From the NCBI GenBank assembly GCA_036362985.1, contig JAYGXS010000010.1:4302251-4366250 (forward strand): a stretch of 64,000 bases of DNA, given 5' to 3'. Origin of the DNA: Ligula intestinalis (taxonomy: Eukaryota; Platyhelminthes; Cestoda; Diphyllobothriidea; Diphyllobothriidae). The notes below the pieces were generated by a model. It searched no databases. It was not told where the DNA came from and was given only the letters and a program-made list of their open reading frames with translations. Both the position numbers and the translations under genes were made by a program. Position 1 is the stretch's first letter, and each line of letters begins with the position of its first letter. Below, in pieces: positions 1-9,849 of this stretch.

Positions 1-275
1 GGAGTGGCACAGTCTTCCGAATTTTTCCTGGGATGCAGCTGTGAGAGAGAGAGAGTTTGGCACGGAGGTAAGATCCCCGGCTTATCCGCTGATCCCCCTT
101 CAGGTTTGCGAGCGTTTCTCCGGCGAAATATCAAGTGTTCGTAGTTTTCTACAGACCACCGAAAAAAAATCCACAGATCTCTGTAAGTAAAAGTTAAGTT
201 CACAAACGTGCCATTCGCAGCAACAGGAGGTTAAATCTGTGAATTCAGTAGGTCGAATCACCCGGACATAGGGGT
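1..275. other. Unassigned sequence with a short GA run
   Basis: I see no coding signal here. A short (GA)n run lies near 43-54. The PLE reverse-transcriptase remnant begins just to the right, so part of this may be its eroded 5' portion. Confidence 0.4.
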
Positions 276-279
276 GCCA

Positions 280-790
280 TGTACAGGCAATTGGACCGAG
301 TAGCTATGGGCTCGCCCCTGAGTCCGCTTCTAGCACTATATTCATGGGCAAATAGAGGCTACAGAAACTTTACGCAGATTATATATTCGCGGTTGCATCA
401 GACCAAACCGACCTGTCAGTTCTAATGAATACAGTAAATCAGGCGCACCCGTCTGTTAAGTTTACAGTAAAAAAAGAACAATCTGGATCGCTCCCATTCC
501 TTGATGTACTACTGAGTAAAAGGGCTGATGGGAGTATTCAACGGAAGGTATATCGTAAAAAGACGTGGTCCGGGCTAAAAAAATACGAGAACACATCCCA
601 GCATGTTAGGAAAGTGCGAATTAAAGGGTGTAAACAGTTTCATTCTAGCACATCTGGTAGACTCAGACCATCGCGTAGATGCCAAAGGGGCCTTCTGAGT
701 GATCAAAAGGTGCCCTTAAGCTATTCAAAACCTCTTGGACAGCGTCTGTTGGCTAGGACAGAAGCTGCCACCATCAGGCTATACCCACGG
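280..790 (+). pseudogene. Penelope-like element reverse transcriptase fragment (broken)
   Basis: This is a decayed piece of a PLE reverse transcriptase, which copies element RNA into DNA during retrotransposition. From 282 the frame reads the RT signature YRQLDRVAMGSPLSPLLA. A one-base loss near 336 shifts the frame, and an in-frame TAG lies at 353-355. The catalytic box follows at 371-388 as YADYIF instead of the usual Y-x-D-D, so one catalytic Asp is replaced by Tyr. Downstream, from 425, come the PLE thumb signatures SLPFLDVLL and VYRK. After about 590 the frame no longer matches the family and is probably shifted again. Only the palm/thumb part remains (full PLE RTs are several hundred residues). 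The family assignment is solid; the copy is inactive. Confidence 0.85.
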
Positions 791-794
791 ATCC

Positions 795-1045
795 TGCGCA
801 CCCAAAAGAATTTCGGCGTGGCGCCGCAGTTACCATGGCCAAAAGCTGTTAATCCAACAGCCAGCAGCTTAGCACCTTGGCCAACTATCAGTTCTCCCTA
901 ACTCTGATCAGATTTTGACCACCCGTTACTTCGCCCATTCTCCCTGCCCTGACAACCGTTCTATTTATAAATTGAACGTACTGAATATAAATGTAAAGGT
1001 CTGATGAGAATTATCGAAAAAAAATATATGTTCGCCATTTCATCT
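795..1045. other. Unassigned AT-rich sequence
   Basis: No convincing gene or repeat was recognised between the PLE RT remnant and the next PLE terminal fragment. Confidence 0.4.
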
Positions 1046-1049
1046 TTTG

Positions 1050-1250
1050 AAATATTCAATGGGAATTTTCGCAAGTTAAAATAGAAACCTAAGGAATCTT
1101 TGCTTACGTGCAAATTGGAAGGTAGCATAAACAGCAGCAGAATTAAATGTTCATCAGCTGCTACCTCTCACTGTATAAGGTGCATAGCGTGTAGCAAAAC
1201 TGAATTCACATAGAAAAGGCCAATAAGGTCATGGAACCTGGTCACAGAGG
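1050..1250 (-). mobile_element. PLE family E terminal (3') fragment
   Basis: By eye this matches the sequences at about 9880-10070, 17090-17240 and 51700-51900. At the 9.9-kb and 17.1-kb sites it lies directly downstream, on the minus strand, of a family-E GIY-YIG region. It is therefore the non-coding terminal part (pseudo-LTR region) of that family. Minus-strand CTGATGA lies near 1155, but the rest of the possible ribozyme core is degraded. Confidence 0.55.
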
Positions 1251-1261
1251 CTTATCAGTAA

Positions 1262-1325
1262 AGTAAGCATTTTATTTTACTGACGTTTCGACTTCCATCG
1301 GGAATCCTTAATCATTGGTGATGGT
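1262..1325 (-). ncRNA. Hammerhead-like motif, PLE family A (degenerate)
   Basis: The minus strand carries GAAACGTC (1282-1289), preceded by a hairpin (GGATTCC...GGAAGTC). In place of CUGANGA there is a degraded CAATGAT. The order matches better copies elsewhere in the window. It is probably inactive. Confidence 0.5.
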
Positions 1326-1895
1326 AGCAAAGTCAAAGTAATGCGTAGATAGGGTTGAAACATGCACAGATTGCAGGGTATTTATAGTTCATAGTGGCCA
1401 TCCGCGTACGTGCGATAATTATTGACTTCTGTAGCCACCGCTTGGGTCTTAATTGATGCCGGACTGGCTTGACACTTAGCGTTCGACTCACTAACTGCCA
1501 CAATTGCCATGTCAGCGTTAGATGCGGGCCTGATAATTGCATGACAATTATGCTCGTTGTCGTCAGAATTGTTGTTGCGCCCGGTCCTTCACAAACATGA
1601 CTGATTATATTGCTCAGGAAACTTCTCAGTACACCGTATGGGAACGCCAAATCGTTGCGTTTGTTGATGGACTGGGGGCCTGAGAACCATGGCTCGAGCA
1701 GCTCGCGGCTCACGCGGTTGTCACCTCTTGCGAGGATTTCGGTCTCTTCAAACTTGAAAATATGGTCGGATCCCGTTCAGTGAGTTGCAACCTGAGAGTT
1801 GGCGGTTTTCTTCCTCACCGCCGCTGCATGCTGGACCATTCGCGTCCAGAGTAATCTTCCAGTTTCTACGACGTTGTTGCTTTTTCTATGAGTAT
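1262..1895 (-). pseudogene. PLE family A: GIY-YIG endonuclease fragment and terminal region
   Basis: Minus-strand translation of about 1890-1700 gives NNVVETGRLLWTRMVQHAAA and then HIFKFEET. This is the catalytic-Arg/alpha-helix part of the GIY-YIG nuclease that ends PLE proteins and nicks target DNA. The stretch SRELLEPWFSG with SINKRNDL follows at 1713-1650. An in-frame stop interrupts the domain after VATH. The same residues recur in the family-A copies at 8960-9740, 13972-14640 and 24415-24930. The terminal segment with a hammerhead-like motif follows at 1262-1325. The reverse transcriptase portion is missing, so this is a truncated copy. Confidence 0.85.
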
Positions 1896-1897
1896 AA

Positions 1898-1970
1898 CTA
1901 TGCTATCATCACCTATGATTAAGGTTTCCCGATGGAATCCGAAACATCAGGAAAATAAAAATCTTGTTCT
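1898..1970 (+). ncRNA. Hammerhead-like motif, PLE family A (plus orientation)
   Basis: GAAACATC lies at 1941-1948, preceded by a hairpin (GGTTTCC/GGAATCC). The upstream core is CTATGATTA, a decayed CUGANGA. With the minus-strand motif at 1262-1325 it brackets the GIY-YIG fragment in inverted orientation, as expected for inverted PLE terminal repeats. Confidence 0.5.
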
Positions 1971-2029
1971 AGTGATCGCATCCCCTTCTTCTGAACTGCT
2001 TTTCGGAACTCCCATATTCTCCACTATCG

Positions 2030-2455
2030 AAAGTAAAAGTGAGGATGAAAGCGTTTCAGCTAAAAGGTGGATAGAGAACTATGTTTATCAGGGAGCCAGT
2101 GTTACCACGACAGAGTTAGGTTCACCGCATGCTCCAACTGTTTACATAGGTCAGGTTTAAACCACTGTATGTAGGCTGCTTCCAGGTAGCGTAAGGTGCG
2201 AGTTGTTCGTTCCCGTACCAGTACTCGGAAAGGAATTGTGGGGTCGACAGAATGACCCAAATCTAGCAAATGTTAATTAATGGGTTCCATTTTCCTGTTT
2301 CAATAGCCAAATAAGCAAGTACCCAGTGACTCTAGCTCTCAATTGCCATTGCATTCGCCCTATGTACTTTTATCCGCAAGTGCATGCCAATTCGTAAACA
2401 CAATCTAAAGTGGCGTTAAAGTTACGTTAAAACACAGTACGTTTTCTGATAAAAT
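2030..2455 (-). pseudogene. PLE family E GIY-YIG endonuclease remnant
   Basis: The minus strand, read from 2420 downward, gives CVYELACTCG, a stop, then KYIGRMQWQL. This is the GIY...YIG core of the PLE endonuclease, with cysteines typical of the animal PLE subtype. Further down come HSVDPTIPFRVLVRERTTR, LRYLEAAYIQ and KPDLCKQLEHAVNL. These match the well-preserved plus-strand copy at 55970-56296. Several stops and a frameshift break it. Only the endonuclease end of the element is present. Confidence 0.85.
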
Positions 2456-2515
2456 CGAACATGCGAGTCACAGGAAGTAATTGAGAAGTAGAAAACGACT
2501 CGATCGCTGGGACTA

Positions 2516-2578
2516 TATGTTTTTTCGCTTGACGTTCCGAAATCCGTCGCGGATTAATCATCAGAGACAGACTTACAG
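2516..2578 (-). ncRNA. Hammerhead-like motif with intact CUGAUGA
   Basis: Minus-strand CTGATGA (2559-2565 area) is followed by a stem with AATCCG/CGGATT arms, and then GGAACGTC in place of GAAACGTC. One core A is changed to G, which would be expected to reduce or abolish cleavage. Confidence 0.55.
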
Positions 2579-2704
2579 AACAATAGCACATGGTCATTGC
2601 TGACTCAACGAATCAACGCACACTCAAGGCATTTATCGATTTTTTCTGGAAATTTGAATTTTCGGCAAAACCCTGTGCACACACAAAACCGTTTCTGCTA
2701 ATGT

Positions 2705-2780
2705 TCTGTGAGTATGTCTCCGAGGATGAATCCGCGATGGATTTCGAGATGGCAGGCAAATAAAAATATTGTCCCAGCGA
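2705..2780 (+). ncRNA. Hammerhead-like motif (degenerate)
   Basis: This is the plus-strand partner arm. The core reads CCGAGGA instead of CUGANGA, and GAGATGGC replaces GAAACGTC. The stem AATCCG/TGGATT is still visible. Confidence 0.4.
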
Positions 2781-2929
2781 TCAAGTCGTCCTCCACTTCT
2801 CAAAGTATGTTGGCGCTGATGAGCGTTCACCAATCGTTAAGGTGGAGCTCAATCTTCCCATTCTGTGTTGGCGCTCACACGCGAGCCTAGCCACCCAGCA
2901 ACCACACAGCGGCTAATAGCGTAGGCAGA

Positions 2930-3045
2930 TGAAAATTGCTGGCAAAGACCAGGAAGTCTGGAACGGCCGTTTCTGGTTCATTAACCGTCATCAGCCAGTC
3001 ATATCCAACCCCCAGGGGTGCACCACCCAAGGCTTATTTGCGCAT
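2930..3045 (-). mobile_element. SINE-like repeat, body fragment
   Basis: The sequence GGCCGTTTCTGG...GTCATCAGCCAGTCATA matches the body of the tRNA-derived repeats at 12.7, 15.0, 15.6, 19.4, 20.4 and 21.3 kb. No tRNA-like part is visible in this copy. Confidence 0.6.
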
Positions 3046-3750
3046 CACCGGATAGTTACTGACATAACTGAGGACGTGTTAACCGTCTGCTCAGGTCTGC
3101 TCTTGACGAGAATGTAGAGTAAGGGTAACCAATCGGCTTTCTTCTCTTTTGTGAAGTTGAAGGCGGAGGAGATGGTGTCAAGCCTGTCCATCTCAAGACC
3201 CCAGTCGCTACTTACACGGCGGAGGAAGGCCATGCGATACGGATGACTCGTATGGCCGATTGCATGTCTGGATTAGTGTTAGGGTAAAGACACGGGGGTA
3301 TATTTATCGCAGGCCACATCAGAAGTTTCGTGTTCAGATCACGTCGGACGATCACCAATAGCACAAGGGGTGAAGTGAATTAAGCCCTAGCAACTGCGAT
3401 CTTCAGACCATGGTTACTTATTAGAGAAGAGGTCTTTGAAAGGCCAGAGTAGTATGAACAGTATTTTGTGTACACAGAGGAATTTAAAATAGAGGGAAGA
3501 AGATTGACTACGGAGAGCACGACCTTCCGCTAGAGCAGCGTGATCCAAAATGATGTCTGGCAGCCGAGAGTGGGGGAAAAGGGACATGTTGGAGTGGTTC
3601 TTGGGCAGCCGCGAGAACCTAGACGCACTTGTGTGTGTCCGAGTGGAAGTAGGTCTCCTTCTGCAGGTCAGCGCGTCTGTAAGCGCTAACTAAGGTATTG
3701 GATGACCTTGAGGCAGCTGGCCTTGAGCAATGACGCCGGTCAAAGCAATG
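3046..3750. other. Unassigned; contains a segment also present near 12.84-13.05 kb
   Basis: There is no gene. About 3380-3530 (CCCTAGCAACTGCGAT onward, to the purine-rich stretch) resembles 12845-12980, so it is a dispersed repeat that flanks SINE copies. A minus-strand open frame at 3045-3233 has no recognisable domain. Confidence 0.4.
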
Positions 3751-3755
3751 GAGGG

Positions 3756-4010
3756 TGTCGGACGACAGTGACCACTACAACTATTCTTGACCTTTATCAT
3801 TGTCACCTCCGCTTTTTCTTGGCTGTCCCTCATGTCTGAATGCACTGACAACACCGGTGACATGTTAGGCCTACACGAGGACTTCAGGGTATAACTCTTT
3901 TCTTATTATTTTACATACCTTTGAACCCTGTTTGTTTTTGGTCATTGTCCTATTTGATTGCTAGTCTTAACATTAACCTCAAATAAGGTGTAAGTGGTCT
4001 AACCACATTG
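3756..4010 (+). mobile_element. LTR-like segment of a Ty3/gypsy-type element
   Basis: The sequence from the ACACGAGGACTTCA block to TAAGTGGTCTAACCACA recurs inverted at about 33420-33620. It lies directly 5' of a gag remnant. After ...AACCACA comes TTGGTGAC, which sits where a tRNA primer-binding site would be. The LTR call is inference from the repeat plus position; the outer boundary is uncertain. Confidence 0.5.
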
Positions 4011-4179
4011 GTGACTTTCTCTAACTTCACGAATGCTCACCTACTTTACCAGCCTTTTGGACTCTTAAACTATATGTTACTTTAGTTTGCCCTTATTACC
4101 GATAAAAGTGGTCCTATCTCCATTAATTACGTCATAGTATCTTTGCCTACTTTCTGGCAACAGGCACTCAAGCTTTATT

Positions 4180-4885
4180 TTTTTCACATTGAGGCATCCT
4201 TGCACTCTGCGAAGATCATGGAAAAGACTGGTTGAGGCCCTTCCTCCCACTATTTTGGGTCCGGTTCAAACTTTCAGCAGAAAGGCCCTACACAAAACTT
4301 AAGTTCGAGCTATTACGCCTGACCTCCGTTTCTGATCGCCAGCGTTATCATGCTCTGGTGAAAGAAGGCTCCTAAGGTGATCGTAAGCCATCCGAATTCC
4401 TCTGTCGAATGCGCCCTCTTCTTGGCGATATGACCACTAAAGCAAAGTTCTTTATAACGATGTTTCTTGGCACGGCTGCCCTCTTCTGCTCAAACTATTC
4501 TGGCTGCTGGGTCAGCTGAACAAAGCTATCTATTTTATGTGGACGAGGGGGGTGTTCCTATTCCCCTATCGTCACCATGCCAGTCACCCCTACCGGTCAC
4601 GCGCTTGCCCACGCGAGAACGCAGCCACTGGCGCGAACCGGTACCAAGGTGCGTGCGGCAGGGGTTGGGGAGGAGGGAGCAGAGACTACTTGAGGCGTGT
4701 CTGGCAGGACCATCAACAGACACACGTCGCGTGCTCCGCCAACGCACCGCTAGACGGCGCGACCCACTTTCCGGTCAAGGTCGCGCGCCGTCCCGATATC
4801 ATCAGGCCATGGTGAGCTCGGCCCAGCCACGGACACCCTTTAGCCTCGCAGCCCTAAGGAACGGCTGCAAAAATGCTCACTAGTC
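4180..4885 (+). pseudogene. Ty3/gypsy-like gag remnant
   Basis: Plus-strand translation gives PYTKLKFELLRLTSVSDRQR, a stop, then RKPSEFLCRMRPLLGDMTT and LARLPSSAQTILAAG across frameshifts. This is the conserved gag capsid segment common in flatworm gypsy elements (a run of the type KLKxELIxRxSxSxxQR ... FLRRMRxLLGD ... RLPxxVQxILA). Gag forms the virus-like particle of the retrotransposon. An open frame continues at 4467-4883 into a GC-rich, Arg-rich region that may be the gag tail. No protease or pol follows, because a PLE fragment starts at 5068. It is a truncated relic. Confidence 0.65.
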
Positions 4886-5067
4886 GCTGTTGCATAACAC
4901 GGCTTCTGCCACAGGGCTCTTGTACGAAGGCGGCAGCTCGAACTACTACTCCAGTGATAGGATTCTTTGCATCAAGACCACATGACTGTCATATTAGACT
5001 CCATATTTAAAAGTGCTTACCGACGGCGGAAAGCATGCTAGCAAGTTTAATTGCAAAAGAAAAACCT

Positions 5068-5287
5068 CGATGGGCTCACCACTTGGCCGTTTCTCGCAAA
5101 TGTCTTTATGAACAAGATCGAGAAAACGAGTCTAAGGGACACCATGAATGGCCTTGCATTCTACGGTCGATATGTGAACGATATCTTCTGTCCAACAGAC
5201 TAGAATGTTGACACTGACGCCCTGGCCACTAAGTTTAACAGCGCGCACCCATCACTCACAAAGACTAAGGTCGATGATGAAATTCTC
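5068..5287 (+). pseudogene. PLE family B reverse transcriptase fragment
   Basis: The plus strand reads TSMGSPLGRFLANVFMNKIE, then NGLAFYGRYVNDIFCPTD, then a stop, then DALATKFNSAHPSL. These are PLE RT motifs. The catalytic pair of the YVDD box is YVND here, with one Asp changed to Asn, and an in-frame stop follows. The fragment is about 70 codons long and ends where a minus-strand family-B endonuclease segment begins, giving an inverted junction. Confidence 0.8.
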
Positions 5288-5329
5288 CAACAAGTGAGCT
5301 GTTCAGACGACGCCGGAGGACCGCAATCA

Positions 5330-6175
5330 CAAGCGCTTTCCCAGCGGCGAACTTATGGGTGTTATTCACATAATGGCGTAGGACTTTGTAGGTCGCGGGA
5401 AGGTCCGGAGGCCTGTTGATGCGGTTGGCGTCTGTAGCGACCTTGTATCCTAACCCGAGCATGTATTGCATGTCTGAATCTTGTGTCCACCAGCGCGTGC
5501 GCGCCGGCCGATGTCAAAGCTCCAGTCAACGTCACGGATGTGTCTGGCCTTACTGGCCAACCAATTCCCAAGGCCAGTTCACAAAGGACCTTTATGTGTG
5601 GTGACTGCTTACGCTTAGACACGCCCGGAGCCGGCGAGTTCATTGCCGTTGGTAGAAACCCAGACCCGACGACTACAACCACCGGAATGCGAATCTGGAT
5701 TTTGGCCCGCTCATGGTTGGACTGCACTCGTCTGGAAGTCGCTTGCCTATTCCTCACATTCTATTCATTCTGCATTTAATTTAATTATCGTTTACACTCT
5801 GGCCTTCCGCGCCTTATCTATGAGCTTATAACCGTCGGGATACGCTCTACCATCTATTATCCGATCGGACTACTTCGTATCCCACACGTCGGAGTAGCAT
5901 GCATCAAGCGTCAATCTTTCCGCTTTTGGGGTTTCCTGGCCTAAGATGGTCGCTCCTTGACTGTTGAAGTTGTGGCCGGTCTCTCGGACATGTGTTGCAA
6001 GTTGTGAGTTTGGGTCTAGTCTTGGAGCCACCACTTTGTGATCGCGTAGGCGGGTCTGCAATTTACGCCCATTTCCCCCCAACGTAATTGCAGTTTCCAT
6101 CGATGCAACGTATTTTGCAAACAAGTGCGGAGGTTTTAGTAGAGAACAGTCTTTATTTAGGTTGCATTAAACGTC
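5330..6175 (-). pseudogene. PLE family B GIY-YIG endonuclease, split by an insertion
   Basis: The minus-strand frame 6124-5870 holds GRKLQTRLRDHK, ATHVRETGHNF and KAERLTLDACYSD. The tail ANRINRPPDLPATYKVLRHY appears in the frame ending near 5340. The undisturbed family-B copy at 22954-23340 shows these two parts contiguous (...WHSDANTINRHLDLPAAYK...). The 440 bp between them here is therefore an insertion. The first part has an altered GIY-YIG core (MFAKYVASMETAITLG...). Confidence 0.8.
5437..5875. mobile_element. Unclassified insertion inside PLE-B
   Basis: About 440 bp interrupts the PLE-B endonuclease. The flanks GTCTGTAGC (left) and GTCGGAGTAGC (right) are similar and could be a diverged TSD. 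It contains overlapping open frames up to 131 codons with no recognisable domain. Its GC content is higher than the surroundings. Confidence 0.45.
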
Positions 6176-7035
6176 AGCAAACAAATAAACTAATTACGAT
6201 GAGCAAAACATGATATCTGATTCCTATCCCGGAGTTCTGACTTTTGCAAACTTTAGCTAGGTGAAACTCTAACACTATATAATCGCCTGATCAATCGCAA
6301 CAGTAAAATTTCGTTTCCAGGAGGAAATAAATGGCTGCACTACGTATGGCCCGAGTGGAAACTAATAATTCGAAATGTACGAAAATTCTGACCGAGGGTT
6401 GTCTTAATGAAAGTAAGTTTATTGCATCTAATTTGTGAACGAATATTAAAAGAAGCGAGCCTATACATTGAAAAGTTTTTTTTAAATTTCCTATACCAGC
6501 TTGATGAGATTTCTGGTGTTAACTTCTGCGAAAATTGGAATTTTTGGAAGATTTTCTCGGAAAGTGCACCAGGGTACAACATGATGCAATAAAATTTGTA
6601 CACCTCCAAAGCAGACTATGGGAAAACATAAAACCTTTCCACTGCACCGACACGGCTATTACCTAAAAATCAAAATACATTCGTTTTGCCAACTTCCTGC
6701 TACACTGTTCTGTGTTACTCTCTGAGTGTTTACAAAGATGTTTTTGGCACGTAAGAAACGCCTTTTTGCACAGAAAATACCCCTGTGGATTTAGTAACAG
6801 TAAAAACACTGGTAAAATCCTATCTTTGGCCCCGGATCAGCACGCGAAAGCCCCATCCTTCTGTTCTGGAGAACTGCGTGTAGTAAGGAAGTTGAAAGTT
6901 GAAAAGACAAGAATAATTACTTAAATAATGTAATGTTTGTCAACAAAAAAGCGCGTTATAATTAAAATGTGCAATCATGCAACTTAAGAGAACTACCAAA
7001 AGTACAGTAGATGCACTATCTCATGAAATCCTACG
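6176..7035. other. Unassigned AT-rich sequence
   Basis: Short open frames only; no motif or repeat match was recognised. Confidence 0.4.
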
Positions 7036-7039
7036 ATTT

Positions 7040-8745
7040 TTACGAGAAACTCCCTTTTACTCAAACGCAGGCCAAGCTGTGGTCCCCAAAGTCTTACTGT
7101 AATGAAGCAATGATCGTTCTTCACAATAGGTCATATTATGATTCATGAAGGAATATAACATTGTATAGAAACACCAGCTTTTTTTAAAAAAAGTGGTAAA
7201 TTCCGAAACAGTGGAAATCGGGCGTACTAGGTTTACTTAATTTCTGCTTGTAGAGGACGCCTGTTTATACAAAACCACCAAGTGAATATAGCAAAAAAGT
7301 AAAATTAGGTTGAAAAATAATCATTTTTTAAAGTTTTCGTATGTATGTGCTTCCATTTTACGTGCATTTTACGTCCATATTAAGTGCATAACTCTCATGC
7401 TGTCTGCAGACGATCTGGAGAACCAGAGTCGAAAATTCACACATTAAAGCACTCCTTTCCCAAAGAACTTCTGTTACCGAATCATACCTCCTGGGATGCA
7501 GATTTTCCAATATTACGTGGAATGTAATCTATGGTTGTTGCCGAACAGCCCAAATGTCGAGTATGTATTCTAACACGTTTTCACGAGAACTGCTAGTTGT
7601 TTCTTTCGTTTATGCATCGCTTGACTTATGTTGGACTAAGGCCACCCGGTTTCGCCTAATATGCCCCTTTGGGAGATTTTAGGGTTAATATATTTCTTAA
7701 GCTCACTTGCGGACATGCCAGTCAGTGACTAATAAATTTAAATAGAACTGTCGGGCACAATTGTAAACGTACCATTTTTTGTACACTAAGAGCTATTTTC
7801 TTCCGTCATATTTTTTTGTAATTATTTTGATATTTCTATTACAAAGAGGTTCAGATCTTCCAGGAAATTCTAATTAAGACTTGACGATCTCCACTAGCTT
7901 AAGTCAATTGATCATACATAATGATTATATTCTATGTGCTTATTCAAACCTTAGAATAAGATAAACCTTAAAAGCTTTTACGTAAATAACCAGCTTTTAA
8001 ACATTTTTTATTATGCAGCTGTCCTTGTATGTCATAGTTTCAGAACCACCAAATCATGTGAACTTATTGCCAAGAAAAATGAACGTCCACTACAAAAGTT
8101 GCTAATGAATATGCTCAACATTGATTTAGAAAAATTAAACAAAAGGTTGACTCTTGAAAAAAGGTTTTCTTATATATTTTGGCGTCTGATGTCTGCGTAC
8201 TTTAATTGTTTTGATGATAAAGTCAAGATCAGAATGGGAAATTTAGGCCAGTGGATTGATTTCCCTAACAATTAGGGATATCTCTTCTGTAATCAATGAA
8301 AGAGTTAAATTTTTTATCTAAAGCGGAGCAGTTTTCAGCATATTTGGTTACTTCTAGACTAAGGTCTACAATAAAAAATGCAATGCAGAGTGGCAATAAT
8401 ATCAACGGTGATTTTTGGAAAAACTGTTTCGCAATGTCCCGTGACAACTCTGTCAAAAGTTTGTTATCTTAACTTATCTTATCTTATCTTAACTTCATAT
8501 CGATTGTACAATTAATTTGGTTGCGATTTTCTAATGAAGTTCTCAAAAGCATTCCTTACCTGTTACCTCTCAAATATAAAATATAAATATAATATGGCGT
8601 ATAGCAACGAACAACCTTTGAAGTTTATTACTCGATTTTTTGGCACAAAACTTCGCAGCTTTGCAAAATATAATTTTTCAACTTATTTAGCTCTTATTTT
8701 CCCGAAATTCATGCTCTATCTGCAAACAATTTAAATAAACCAAAT
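7040..8745 (+). repeat. R1 dispersed repeat, copy 1
   Basis: This aligns by eye end to end with 34870-36410 and 57310-58800. Shared landmarks are GGGCGTACTAGGT (near 7210), ACATGCCGGTCAGTGACTAA with one change (near 7715), TTCAGATCTTCC, and the TCCCGTGACAAC/TCCCGCGCTAAC block near the end. There is no conserved long ORF and no recognised protein, so it is unclassified. Copy 1 is interrupted at 7395-7480 by a PLE-C terminal piece. Confidence 0.7.
7395..7480 (+). ncRNA. Hammerhead-like motif, PLE family C terminus inside R1
   Basis: CAGACGA (7407-7413; CUGACGA with one change), hairpin TCTGG-AGAA-CCAGA, then GAAAATTC (7431-7438). The surrounding sequence up to CCCAAAGAACTTC matches the PLE-C terminal repeats at 28.6 and 43.5 kb. 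Confidence 0.5.
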
Positions 8746-8754
8746 AAACTAACG

Positions 8755-8895
8755 TTAAGTTGTCGCGCATGTAAATTGAAAGTGTGTGGTGCAATTCGCG
8801 CCAAGGCCTATACGACTATTACTCCAGAACTGTAAGTTTGACCTCAGATAAGTTGAAGTAGACGACCTCCTAATCACTTAATGTTTTCAGGAATG
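8755..8895 (+). repeat. Fragment of the long-inverted-repeat MITE
   Basis: This matches the interior of the MITE copies at 28955-29470 and 31285-31835, including CCAGAAC-GTAAGTTTGACCTCAG and GACGACCTCCTAATCA. The terminal inverted repeats are missing. Confidence 0.65.
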
Positions 8896-8959
8896 TGAAG
8901 AAACCCAAAAAACTGTAAAATAAAAGTAAGGAATGTAATGGTGGCATAGTCTGAGTCCT

Positions 8960-9740
8960 GCGCAGATAGAGCTAAAACGTGCACAGATTGCACAGTATTT
9001 ATTGTTCGTAGCGGTCACCCACGTGTGAACTATAATTATCAGCTCCCATTACCACCGCTAGTGGTCATAATTGGTGCGGTGATGGCTTAACACTTCGCTT
9101 TCGAGTCAGTAATGGCCGTGATTTCGTTGTCCGTATGGAATTCGGGCTCATAATTGCGCGAAAATTATGTTCGCTATCGTCGGAGTTGTTGCTGGGCCCG
9201 GTCCTTCCCACTTGACTGATTCTTCTGCGTAGACAATGTTTCAGTACGGAGTATGGGAGTGGCAAGTCGTTGCGCTTGACGCTTGAGTTGGGGCCTGAGA
9301 ACCATGACTTAAGCAGCTCGTGGCTCATGCGGAGGATTTCGGTCTCCTTCAACTTGAAAATATGGTTGAGTTCTGTCGAGTTAACCGGAAGCTGAGAGCT
9401 AGTGTCTCTTTTCCTCATCGCTGTTGCATGCTCGGCCGTTCGCGTCCGGAGTAATCTCCCGGTTTCTCCGACGTAGTTTTTTTGTCCGAAATTACCACAA
9501 ATCCGGTAAACGACTCTAGCCGTTTCCTGTCGTGGCAATGGATAATTCGATCTCATAAAACGGCGCCTGGTGGTTGCTTCTGGCCTGTGCGCAATTCCAA
9601 CTCCAAGTGGAAGGGATCGGTGTGTTGGATTTCCGCAGGTGGGGGATCGTTGTGCAGTGACCTGTGCTGTATCAGCCGAGGCGATGGTGTGTTCAAGTTG
9701 CCCTTGGACGATTGCGACAGTTTTGGCATACATGTGCGCA
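8960..9740 (-). pseudogene. PLE family A: linker plus GIY-YIG endonuclease (longest ORF copy)
   Basis: A 222-codon open frame lies at 9733-9065. Linker residues LGVGIAHRPEATTRRR precede the nuclease. The GIY-YIG domain follows: VVYRI...NYVGETGRLLRTRTAEH, then ATAMRKRD and LNHIFKLKETEIL. In such nucleases GIY supplies the first tyrosine and YIG the second; here they appear as VVY and NYV. The conserved Arg of GRLLRTR is kept. The tail SHELLKSWFSG and KRNDLPLPYSVL is shared with the copies at 1.3, 14.3 and 24.6 kb. No RT domain is attached. The reading frame from RT to nuclease is lost, so the copy is a dead 3' fragment. Confidence 0.85.
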
Positions 9741-9849
9741 GGCGGGGAAGTCGGTCAGGGGCCTTCAGGTCAGCGAGCTAGAATGCGCTCCCAGCGATGT
9801 TGCTTGAGTTTGAAGCAGTAGCGGGTTTGGAAAAAGGAATCTGGACGGT

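Larger units (their letters stand above)
2455..2800. mobile_element. Head-to-head pair of PLE family A terminal repeats
   Basis: The left arm (about 2455-2600) is on the minus strand and the right arm (about 2660-2800) is on the plus strand. Each holds the same sequence block: TGTTCTGTGAGTATGTCT-like, then the hammerhead-like core, then TTGTCCCAGCGATC-like. The same inverted layout recurs at 11466-11706 and 53577-54122. Known PLEs may carry pseudo-LTRs in inverted orientation. Confidence 0.65.

Noticed and set aside
5362..5757. 131-codon minus ORF as a gene
   Set aside because: It lies almost wholly in the insertion within PLE-B, overlaps three plus-strand frames, and has no recognisable domain.
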